From the NCBI GenBank assembly GCA_900552135.1, contig URYN01000002.1:62001-126000 (forward strand): a stretch of DNA of 64,000 bases. The letters are read 5' to 3'. A program made the translations under genes and the position numbers. The notes below the pieces were generated by a model that searched no databases, was not told the origin of the DNA, and saw only the letters and a list, made by a program, of their open reading frames with translations. This stretch comes from an uncultured Clostridium sp. GTDB lineage: Bacteria > Bacillota > Clostridia > TANB77 > CAG-508. This document shows positions 10,080 to 17,180 of this stretch, in pieces. The number at the start of each line of letters is the position of its first letter. The stretch's first letter is position 1.

Positions 10080-10694
10080 TTATTTTTCATCTTTAATCTG
10101 CTTTATTTTATCTCTAATTTTAGCAGCATCTTCGTATCTTTCTTCTTCAATAGCCTTATTTAATTCTTTATTAAGCTCTTGAATTTTTTCTTGCTTATTG
10201 CTTTCTTTGTTATTTTCTGAGTTATTTTTGCTACCAGCACTTTCCTTTTCAGAAACTTTTTCATCAGCCTTGTTTGCTTTTGAATAATTCTCTCCAATAT
10301 TTTTCATCTTTTCATTAATATTCAAAGGCTTTCTACCAATGTGTTTAGTATTGCCTTGAATATTTTTTAAAATAGGGTCTAATCTATCTTCAAACATATC
10401 ATAGCAATCTGCACATCCAAGCAAACCAGTCTTTATAAAGTCATCATAAAGTGTTCCACAAGAATCACATTCTCTTGAATTTTCTTTGATAAAGTTTGGA
10501 AGAAGACCTTCATCATAATCTTCGAATAAGTTTCCTAACAGATTAGAGAAATGTAATGGCATTCTCATTTTGAAATTTCCAATACCAAGTTTTTTTGCAC
10601 AATCCTCGCACAAAATCATTTCTTTCTTAGCTCCATTAACAATTTGAGTATATCTAACATTTGCCTCATTTTTACCACAATTTTGACATAACAT
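10080..10694 (-). CDS. mcsA: McsA zinc-finger activator of McsB
   Basis: 204 residues with four CxxC-type zinc motifs: CQNC, CEDC, CDSC and CADC. The C-terminal UVR domain reads LNKAIEEERYEDAAKIRDKIK. McsA binds McsB and CtsR and signals heat or thiol stress. The linker between zinc and UVR parts (residues ~125-165) is a low-complexity Lys/Glu/Asn/Ser stretch. Strong AGGAGG site; 36 bp after ctsR. Confidence 0.94.
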   Translation of the reverse strand: MLCQNCGKNEANVRYTQIVNGAKKEMILCEDCAKKLGIGNFKMRMPLHFSNLLGNLFEDYDEGLLPNFIKENSRECDSCGTLYDDFIKTGLLGCADCYDMFEDRLDPILKNIQGNTKHIGRKPLNINEKMKNIGENYSKANKADEKVSEKESAGSKNNSENNKESNKQEKIQELNKELNKAIEEERYEDAAKIRDKIKQIKDEK

Positions 10695-10730
10695 AATAAT
10701 TACCTCCTTATAATTTTATGTTTAAAATTT

Positions 10731-11180
10731 TCAATCCTCAACAAGATTAAGAAGCATATTCTTAAATATGCTTGCCCTTAATGCATCTTTATCTTTTGTG
10801 AAAGCACCAATAACATTGTCACTGGTTGCAACCTTCAAGAGTTTTGCCTCTGTTTTAGAAATCATGTCATAAGATAAAAAATTGCTTATGAAAATATCAA
10901 CATCTTGTGCAGTGATTTTATCTCCCACACTAGATATTATATGCATGAAATAATTACTTTTCGTAATATTTACCTTTTTTATTGTAATATGACCTCCGCC
11001 ACCACGTTTGCTTTCAACATAATAGCCCTGTGTTGGCTTGAATCTTGTTGCAATAACATAGTTTATTTGAGATGGCACACAATTAAATTTCTCTGCCAAA
11101 TCGTTTCTTTGAATTTCTATGCTGTCATCATCATCAAACATATCTTTTATAAAATCTTCTATCATATCTGATATTCTCAC
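10731..11180 (-). CDS. ctsR: CtsR class III stress repressor
   Basis: 149-residue winged-HTH repressor of the clp regulon. Shows SQINYVIATRF, the glycine-rich wing RGGGGHI and a C-terminal dimerisation domain. GTG start preceded by GAGG eight bases upstream. First gene of the operon, with a ~155-nt leader and a CtsR box over the transcription start, so autoregulation is expected. Confidence 0.95.
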   Translation of the reverse strand: MRISDMIEDFIKDMFDDDDSIEIQRNDLAEKFNCVPSQINYVIATRFKPTQGYYVESKRGGGGHITIKKVNITKSNYFMHIISSVGDKITAQDVDIFISNFLSYDMISKTEAKLLKVATSDNVIGAFTKDKDALRASIFKNMLLNLVED

Positions 11181-11313
11181 TATGGTTCGCCTCTTTTCCA
11201 GTTTAAATTTTGTATTTATTCTTGCTTTTCTTGTTTTTGTTGCTTTTTATTATTAGTTTTTTTCTTCTTGCTCTTATTCTATTGCCTGCCTTGTCATTTT
11301 TCGTCTGTTTTGT

Positions 11314-11373
11314 TTTGACTTTGACTTTCTTTGACCTACGTTATTAGTATACCACCTTTTTAAAAAAAATCAA
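11314..11373 (-). promoter_or_regulatory. ctsR promoter with CtsR operator
   Basis: Minus strand: TTGATT (11373-11368), 16-bp spacer, TATACT (11351-11346). Just downstream GGTCAAA (11336-11330) and AGTCAAA (11326-11320) are spaced by 3 nt exactly as in the CtsR consensus, and a third AGTCAAA (11320-11314) overlaps by one base. The operator covers the predicted transcription start. Confidence 0.9.
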
Positions 11374-11404
11374 GAGAATTTTTAAAATTTTCTTGATTTT
11401 TTTT
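11362..11404 (-). terminator. Terminator of the 64-residue gene, overlapping the ctsR -35
   Basis: Long A/T-flanked stem (AATCAAGAGAATTTT pairing AAAATTTTCTTGATT with one G-T) ending in a T-run on the minus strand. Its distal arm contains the ctsR -35 hexamer. Confidence 0.75.
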
Positions 11405-11445
11405 GCATCATATTAGAAATTGTTTTTGCATATCAATTAATATTT

Positions 11446-11640
11446 TTACTGTTTCTTTGTAATTTCATTCAATTCATCTGCCCTTATCTTGTTTCTTGCA
11501 AGTCCTGTCCAAGCAAAATAAGAAGAAACAAACTCACCATATCTAGTTGTTTCTTCCCCTTCTACAAATCCGTCAAAATCATTAAACATTTTCTTATTGT
11601 TAATAAACTCTCCAGAATTTTTATTAATATCTTTTTTCAT
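11446..11640 (-). CDS. Small hypothetical protein (64 residues)
   Basis: Not recognised. Has a good AGAGGTG ribosome binding site and its own terminator, so it is probably real. Composition is hydrophilic, with a central aromatic stretch (RYGEFVSSYFAWTGLARNK). No signal peptide or metal motif. It follows the HAD phosphatase gene after about 50 bp and may share its transcript. Confidence 0.65.
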   Translation of the reverse strand: MKKDINKNSGEFINNKKMFNDFDGFVEGEETTRYGEFVSSYFAWTGLARNKIRADELNEITKKQ

Positions 11641-11688
11641 AAATGCACCTCTAAACCTTTTTATTTATTCTGTGCATTTTTTCTTTTT

Positions 11689-12558
11689 TTATAAGTATTT
11701 TTCTAATATATATGCAACTCCATCATCATTATTTGTTGGAGCAACTACATCAGCAAATTCATGCATATATTCAGCACTGTTTCCCATTATTACACCTAAG
11801 CCAGCATTTTCTATCATTTCCATATCATTCATGTTGTCTCCAATTGCAATTACTTCACTTGGCTTGATATTCAATCTATTTGCTAGATTTTGAATTGCCA
11901 TCCATTTGTTAACGTCTTTGCTCGTTATTTCAGTATAATGATATTCTACTTTTACATCTTCTGTTCCTGATGTTATTACCTTTCTTGCCATGTGTTGAAC
12001 ATCTAGAACATCAACATCACTTATTTGTCTTAACCTTTTTATTATTCCTCCAAATATTATAGAACTTTCATCACATATAGTAATTTTTAGAATTCCTATG
12101 TTTGGATTTTCTTCTACATATTTATAAATATCGGAAATAATTTTTATATTTGTTTGTTTATCTTCTGGCATTTTTTTATTTTCATTATTATAAAATAAAA
12201 TATTATAATTTAATGCCTTTGAAATTGTAAGATTTTCTGTGTATAAGCAATAAAATATACTATTCTCCTCACATATTTTTATTATCTCAAGAACTTTTTG
12301 TCTATCTATAAATTTATCAAATAAAATTTTATCATTTCTCACATCATATAAAAGAGACCCATTTCCACAAGTTACATAGTTTGATGCACCTGACTCAAGT
12401 GCAAAACTCTTTGCAGATTGAAGTGGCCTTCCTGATGCAATTACTATTTCTTTTCCATTTTGCATTGCCTTTTTTATTGCTTTTTTATTTTTTTCAGATA
12501 CTTCTCCATAAGAGTTTAATAAAGTACCATCTAAATCGATTGCTACTAGTTTGTACAT
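11689..12558 (-). CDS. Cof-type HAD hydrolase
   Basis: HAD-superfamily phosphatase of the Cof/YkrA group with a C2 cap. Motif I DLDGTLLNS is at the N-terminus, motif II is VIASGRP, and motifs III/IV are in AIGDNMNDMEMI. Probable substrates are small sugar phosphates or pyridoxal phosphate, not deducible here. Start uncertain: ATG 12558 gives the normal family N-terminus (MYKLVAIDLDG) but has no adjacent Shine-Dalgarno. A TTG at 12588 lies 4 nt after GGAG and would add ten residues. A perfect 9-bp hairpin sits between them. Confidence 0.88.
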   Translation of the reverse strand: MYKLVAIDLDGTLLNSYGEVSEKNKKAIKKAMQNGKEIVIASGRPLQSAKSFALESGASNYVTCGNGSLLYDVRNDKILFDKFIDRQKVLEIIKICEENSIFYCLYTENLTISKALNYNILFYNNENKKMPEDKQTNIKIISDIYKYVEENPNIGILKITICDESSIIFGGIIKRLRQISDVDVLDVQHMARKVITSGTEDVKVEYHYTEITSKDVNKWMAIQNLANRLNIKPSEVIAIGDNMNDMEMIENAGLGVIMGNSAEYMHEFADVVAPTNNDDGVAYILEKYL

Positions 12559-12964
12559 ATTTTTTCTTGTATAATTTTTATTATACAAATTTCTCCTTTC
12601 GTTTTGTTGTAACTTTATTGTTTCTTTTTTTCTACATATTATAACACAACTTTTCTTAATAAAGTATACTTATTTCAAATTTTATGTTTTATTTGTTCTA
12701 CTTTACGAAATTGAATTTACCTTTTCACTTGAAGTCTCGTTTCTTGCTCAAATTGCATTTTTTAATAATATTTAAATTTTTACTTGGCATTTTTCTTAGA
12801 AACACATTTGATTTTTTTCCTAATCTTGCTCAATTTTTGTCTGATCATTTATTTTTTCATAAAATTTCCAGTTTATTTTATTGAATTTAGTGCAACCTAT
12901 ATACTGAAAAAACAATTTGTTTTTTCTTAAATATAAACATTCACATTCTAGGAGGTGAAAAATT
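12559..12964. other. Divergent spacer upstream of the SASP gene
   Basis: Contains a TATAAT on the minus strand near 12640 for the HAD gene (poor -35) and the unidentified forespore promoter of the SASP gene. A 66-codon Phe-rich frame here lacks a ribosome binding site and was not called. Confidence 0.4.
12567..12588 (-). promoter_or_regulatory. Hairpin between Shine-Dalgarno and ATG of the HAD gene
   Basis: Perfect inverted repeat TTGTATAAT / ATTATACAA with a 4-nt loop, 4 nt after AAGGAG and 8 nt before the ATG. It could bring the two together or bury an alternative TTG start. Confidence 0.5.
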
Positions 12965-13171
12965 ATGGCACATTCTTCAAGCAACAGCAATTACAAAGTT
13001 GTTCCAGAAGCAGCTGATGCATTAAACAAGTTCAAATATGAAGTAGCTAGCGAAGTTGGAGTAAACTTAAAAGACGGATATAATGGTGATATATCTGCAA
13101 GAGATGCTGGTAGAGTAGGTGGAAATATGGTTAAGAAATTAATCCAACAAGCCGAAAGCCAAATGAAATAG
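12965..13171 (+). CDS. Alpha/beta-type small acid-soluble spore protein
   Basis: 68-residue SASP that coats spore DNA. Diagnostic blocks are KYEVASEVGV, containing the E/VA germination-protease cleavage context, and GDISARDAGRVGGNMVKKLI. AGGAGG lies just before the ATG. Single gene with its own terminator; expression should be forespore-specific (SigG) by family knowledge, but the promoter was not resolved. Strong evidence that the host forms endospores. Confidence 0.96.
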   Translation: MAHSSSNSNYKVVPEAADALNKFKYEVASEVGVNLKDGYNGDISARDAGRVGGNMVKKLIQQAESQMK

Positions 13172-13351
13172 TTATAGTTTTAGATTAACTAGTTTTTATT
13201 ATATTTTTATTATAATAATTTAGCCTTCATGGTTAATTAGAAATTTGAAACTATTATTATTAGACAGGATTCTAAGTTTTGTTTTATATGTTTTATTATT
13301 TACATTTACTATAATTATTTATGATTATATTAGATATAAGTTATGAAATAC

Positions 13352-13380
13352 ATAAGGCAGGATTTACTATCCTGCCTTAT
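13352..13380. terminator. Convergent terminator after the SASP gene
   Basis: Perfect 12-bp stem ATAAGGCAGGAT / ATCCTGCCTTAT with a 5-nt loop between convergent genes. Confidence 0.85.
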
Positions 13381-13395
13381 TATTTAGGTTTATGA

Positions 13396-13932
13396 TTATG
13401 ATATTTTCAATATTTTATACTGAAAATTTTCATAGCTATTTATTGCAGCTTTTAGTAACTCCTTATATGCAACTGAATTTTCTCTATGTTTTATTTTACA
13501 AAAAGCCTGTATCAAACTTGTTTCAATTATTTTTCTATCATATTTTACAATATCCGGATTTATCACTATTGTTTTATTTTTGTTATTTTTTATAAAAACA
13601 TCATTCATTCTTTTTATTTCATAATCTTCTGGAGCAAATCCTAAAATGACTCTTATCTTTTCCATACAGTTTGCTATTTCTATTTCTGCAATTTCATCAT
13701 ACATTTTCTTTATGGCTGCACTCACAATATCAACAGTTCCTGTTTTTTTGTATCTGTTTGGAAGATCTATATTAACATTTCTTTCTCCTACTTCAAGCTT
13801 TGGAACATCTATATTTTTATAATTGATGTCTAAATTTAAACTTTTTCCTAAAACACTAACTGTTAAATATGTTTTTATTTCAACTGGCTTCGTTAAATCT
13901 ATTACTTTACTCTTTTGCTTTAAAATACTCAT
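13396..13932 (-). CDS. Degenerate YgjP/DUF45-like protein, catalytic motif lost
   Basis: 178 residues with a strong AGGAGG site. The second half follows the pattern of YgjP-type (DUF45, WLM-like) zinc peptidases: a strand-rich N-terminus, a YEIKRMNDVF block, IVINPDIVKYDRKIIETSLI where the family has an ItlN..L..p...id..vvHE stretch, and KHRENSVAYKELL where it has hl..NHs..F. The HExxH is replaced (LIQAFCKIKH), so no zinc site remains. This is an inference from pattern only; the protein may instead be an unrelated hypothetical. Confidence 0.5.
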   Translation of the reverse strand: MSILKQKSKVIDLTKPVEIKTYLTVSVLGKSLNLDINYKNIDVPKLEVGERNVNIDLPNRYKKTGTVDIVSAAIKKMYDEIAEIEIANCMEKIRVILGFAPEDYEIKRMNDVFIKNNKNKTIVINPDIVKYDRKIIETSLIQAFCKIKHRENSVAYKELLKAAINSYENFQYKILKIS

Positions 13933-14318
13933 TTAAATTTCCTCCTTGCTTATTTTTTTATATTTTTATTTACGATTTTTTGTTGTAAACTCTTGTTCGC
14001 CTTACGAGACATATTTTATATTCTTTTTTTAATTTTGTCAATAGTTTTTGCAAACATTTTTTTGTATTTTTTATTTCAAAATATTTTACTTTTATAAGTG
14101 CCTATGTTATAATTAGAGTGTAACATTTTTTATTTTTGTTCTATTAGAAATGTTAGCATTTATCAGCATTTCAGGGGTTTTTAGATGCAAAAATGGATTT
14201 GTCTACATTAACTTATTTATACTTATTACTTATGAATCTTAATATTTACAAATGAGAAAATAAGCGCATTTGCGTTCTTGTAATTGATAGGCAAAATAAA
14301 TAAGGAGGAAGTATTAAT
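13933..14318. other. Spacer upstream of the BRO-type gene
   Basis: Holds the promoter at 14085-14113 and a ~200-nt leader containing an inverted repeat (TAACATTT near 14120 with AAATGTTA near 14150). Nothing coding seen. Confidence 0.5.
14085..14113 (+). promoter_or_regulatory. Promoter of the BRO-type gene
   Basis: TTTACT (14085-14090), 17-bp spacer, TATAAT (14108-14113); implies a leader of about 200 nt. Confidence 0.55.
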
Positions 14319-15194
14319 ATGAGTGAAAATGAATTAAATGAAAATAAAGAAATGGTTCTGTTTGAAAACAGTAAAATAAGAAGACAGATGTATAATGGTG
14401 AATGGTACTATTCAGTAGTTGATATTGTTTCTATACTTACAGAACAAGAAGACTATCAAAAAAGCAGAAAATACTGGAATAAACTAAAGGAAAGGCTCCA
14501 AAAAGAAGAAAGTTTTGAAGTGGTGACAAACTGTCACCAGTTGAAATTACTTGCCAAAGATGGTAAAAAAAGACCTACTGACTGTGCTAATAGAGAAACA
14601 ATCTTTAGAATTATTCAATCAGTTCCATCTCCTAATGCAGAACCATTTAAACTATGGTTTGCACGATTAGCCGAAGAAAGAATTCAAGAAGTTATTGACC
14701 CTTCTTTAGCAATCGAAAGAGCAAGACAAACATATTTAAAAAAAGGATACAATGAAGAATGGACTAACACTAGAATAAAAGGTATCGGTGCCAGAAACAC
14801 TCTTACAAATGAATGGAAAAACAGAGGTGCAGATGTTAAAGACTATGCAATCCTTACAGATGAAATTAGCAAAGGTACTTTTGGTATAACTACTCAGCAA
14901 CATAAAGATTTGAAAGGGTTAGACAAACAAAACTTAAGAGATAATATGTCAGCACTGGAACTTGCCCTTATGACACTCGCAGAGGTTACAACAACAGAAA
15001 TTCATAAGACTAATGATTCCCATGGTTTATCTGAACTAAAAACTGATGCACACGATGGTGGCGAAATTGCCTCTATTACTAGAACGAACATTGAACAAAA
15101 AATAGGTAAACCTGTTGTAACAAGTGAAAATTCCAAAGATTTTAGAAGTTTAAAAACTATAAAGGCACCTAAAAATATAAAAAAATTGAAATAA
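14319..15194 (+). CDS. BRO-N / DinD-like protein
   Basis: 291 residues. Residues ~10-130 show the BRO-N (phage antirepressor-like) pattern: KIRRQMYNGEWYYSVVDIVSILT, a YWNKLKERL helix and an ANRETIFRIIQSVPSPNAEPFKLWFA segment. The rest resembles DinD / Rha-type proteins encoded singly in many bacterial genomes. DNA damage or phage related by family; function not established. Strong AAGGAGG site, own promoter and terminator, no phage genes adjacent, so probably a stand-alone acquired gene. Confidence 0.8.
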   Translation: MSENELNENKEMVLFENSKIRRQMYNGEWYYSVVDIVSILTEQEDYQKSRKYWNKLKERLQKEESFEVVTNCHQLKLLAKDGKKRPTDCANRETIFRIIQSVPSPNAEPFKLWFARLAEERIQEVIDPSLAIERARQTYLKKGYNEEWTNTRIKGIGARNTLTNEWKNRGADVKDYAILTDEISKGTFGITTQQHKDLKGLDKQNLRDNMSALELALMTLAEVTTTEIHKTNDSHGLSELKTDAHDGGEIASITRTNIEQKIGKPVVTSENSKDFRSLKTIKAPKNIKKLK

Positions 15195-15201
15195 TTATAG
15201 T

Positions 15202-15234
15202 AAAAAAGAGCCTAGTATGTAGGCTCTTTTTTTG
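15202..15234 (+). terminator. Intrinsic terminator
   Basis: 13-bp stem AAAAAAGAGCCTA / TAGGCTCTTTTTT with loop GTATG and a T-tail. Confidence 0.92.
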
Positions 15235-15325
15235 TATTTTCTATGTATTTTTGCATATAGCTACTGTATATTTCTCAATCTTTCAGAATTTTTGAAATAC
15301 AAATTTTAGCATTAATATACAATTA

Positions 15326-16327
15326 TTATTTCATAGCCTCTTCTACTGCAACTGCTATTGAAACTGTAGCACCAACCATAGGGTTGTTACCCATTCCAAT
15401 TAATCCCATCATATCAACGTGAGCTGGTACTGATGAAGATCCTGCAAATTGAGCATCTGAATGCATTCTTCCCATTGTATCTGTCATACCATAAGAAGCT
15501 GGTCCTGCAGCCATGTTATCTGGGTGTAATGTTCTTCCTGTTCCACCACCTGATGCAACTGAGAAGTATTTCTTTCCTTTTTCATAGCATTCTTTTTTGT
15601 ATGTTCCAGCAACTGGATGTTGGAATCTTGTTGGGTTTGTAGAGTTTCCTGTTATAGATACATCTACATCTTCATGATGCATTATTGCAACACCTTCACG
15701 AACATCGTTAGCTCCATAACATCTTACTTTTGCTCTTTCTCCATCTGAGTAAGGAATTTCTTCTACTATTGTTAATTTTCCTGTATAATAATCAAAGTCT
15801 GTTTTTACATATGTAAATCCATTAAATCTTGATATTATTTGTGCTGCATCTTTTCCCAAACCATTTAATATAACTTTTAATGGTTCTTTTCTAACTTTGT
15901 TAGCTGATTTTGCAATGCCTATTGCACCTTCTGCTGCTGCAAAGCTTTCATGTCCTGCTAAAAATGCAAAGCATTTTGTTTCTTCTGATAAAAGCATTGA
16001 AGCTAAGTTTCCGTGTCCTAATCCAACTTTTCTATCATCTGCAACTGAACCTGGTACACAGAATGATTGTAATCCTTCTCCGATTGCTTTAGCTGCATCT
16101 GCTGCTTTTGTACAACCTTTCTTTATAGCTATTGCTGCACCTACTGTATAAGCCCAGCAAGCATTATCGAAGCAAATTGGTTGAATAGCTCTTACCATTT
16201 CAACTGGGTCAAATCCTTTGTCTTGACATATTTTTCTTGCTTCTTCTAAATCTTTTATTCCATATTTATTTAATACGGGCATAATTTGATCTATTCTTCT
16301 TTCATAACCTTCAAATGTTACTGCCAT
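15326..16327 (-). CDS. GGGtGRT family protein
   Basis: 333 residues containing the family signature SVASGGGTGRTLH and conserved downstream blocks (DNMAAGPASYGMTDTMGRMHSD). The family is well conserved in anaerobes, but to my knowledge has no defined reaction. It repeatedly pairs with a NifU-like scaffold, as here (37 bp downstream of one), which suggests a link to Fe-S metabolism. Good AGGAGG site. Confidence 0.9.
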   Translation of the reverse strand: MAVTFEGYERRIDQIMPVLNKYGIKDLEEARKICQDKGFDPVEMVRAIQPICFDNACWAYTVGAAIAIKKGCTKAADAAKAIGEGLQSFCVPGSVADDRKVGLGHGNLASMLLSEETKCFAFLAGHESFAAAEGAIGIAKSANKVRKEPLKVILNGLGKDAAQIISRFNGFTYVKTDFDYYTGKLTIVEEIPYSDGERAKVRCYGANDVREGVAIMHHEDVDVSITGNSTNPTRFQHPVAGTYKKECYEKGKKYFSVASGGGTGRTLHPDNMAAGPASYGMTDTMGRMHSDAQFAGSSSVPAHVDMMGLIGMGNNPMVGATVSIAVAVEEAMK

Positions 16328-16363
16328 CTAAATTTCCTCCTATTTTATATTTACTATCTCTAA

Positions 16364-17056
16364 TTATTCTTGTCTTGGGTCTATATATTTTGCAGCGTCT
16401 GCATATCTTCCATAAGTTCCTGTAGCTTTTTCGATAGCTTCTTTAGGATCCATTCCGCCTTTTATAAAGTCCATCATTTTACCAAAGTTTAATGCTTTGT
16501 AACCAATTATTTGGTCGTCTTTGTCTAGAGCTTGACTTACTATGTATCCTTCTGTAACTTCTAGATATCTTGGTCCTTTTAATGATGTAGAATATATTGT
16601 TCCTATTTGAGATCTGTGTCCTTTTCCTAAGTCTTCAAGACCAGCTCCGATTGTAAGTCCACCTTCAGAGAATGCTGATTGGCTTCTTCCATATACTATT
16701 TGTAGGAATAATTCTCTCATTGCTGTATTTATAGCATCGCAAACTAAGTCTGTGTTTAATGCTTCTAGGATTGTTTTTCCTGTTAGGATTTCTCCAGCCA
16801 TTGCAGCTGATTGTGTCATTCCTGAGCATCCTATTGTTTCGATTAATGCTTCTTGTATTACTCCTTCTTTTATATTTAATGTTAGCTTACATGCTCCTTG
16901 TTGTGGTGCACACCAGCCTATACCATGTGTTAATCCTGATATATCTTTAATTTCCTTTGCCTTTACCCATTTTCCTTCTTCTGGAATAGGGGCTGGTCCA
17001 TGATTTACACCTTTTGCAACTGTGCACATTTTTTCTACGTCTTTTGAATAAATCAT
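16364..17056 (-). CDS. NifU-like iron-sulfur scaffold protein
   Basis: 230 residues related to the NifU/IscU N-terminal scaffold. Cys-containing blocks include GIGWCAPQQGACK, IETIGCSGMTQSAA and a LVCDAINTAMREL helix. First gene of a two-gene unit with the GGGtGRT protein. Start at 17056 because GAAAGGAG lies 8 nt upstream; the longer frame begins inside that site. Confidence 0.85.
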   Translation of the reverse strand: MIYSKDVEKMCTVAKGVNHGPAPIPEEGKWVKAKEIKDISGLTHGIGWCAPQQGACKLTLNIKEGVIQEALIETIGCSGMTQSAAMAGEILTGKTILEALNTDLVCDAINTAMRELFLQIVYGRSQSAFSEGGLTIGAGLEDLGKGHRSQIGTIYSTSLKGPRYLEVTEGYIVSQALDKDDQIIGYKALNFGKMMDFIKGGMDPKEAIEKATGTYGRYADAAKYIDPRQE

Positions 17057-17075
17057 ATTATTTGCTCCTTTCAAT

Positions 17076-17141
17076 ACGATAAATATCGTGCCGTCTTTTA
17101 GACAACATCTACATTATATTACATTATTCTCTATTTTTCAA
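17076..17141 (-). promoter_or_regulatory. Promoter and leader palindrome of the NifU-like/GGGtGRT unit
   Basis: Minus strand TTGAAA (17141-17136), 17 bp, TATAAT (17118-17113). In the leader, ACGATA-AA-TATCGT (17076-17089) is a perfect dyad just before the ribosome binding site, a possible operator or translational hairpin. Confidence 0.65.
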
Positions 17142-17180
17142 TTTTTTTATAACATTTTTTTCAAAATTCAACATATATTT

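Noticed and set aside
4918..12897. Shared string ATTGAATTTAGTG(C/T)AAC upstream of the XRE gene (~4919) and the SASP gene (~12880).
   Set aside because: One mismatch over ~17 nt in AT-rich spacer DNA is expected by chance in a window this size, and no promoter logic fits both copies.
14319..15194. BRO-type gene as a prophage remnant.
   Set aside because: No integrase, structural or attachment sequences flank it; it has its own promoter and terminator, as stand-alone copies often do.
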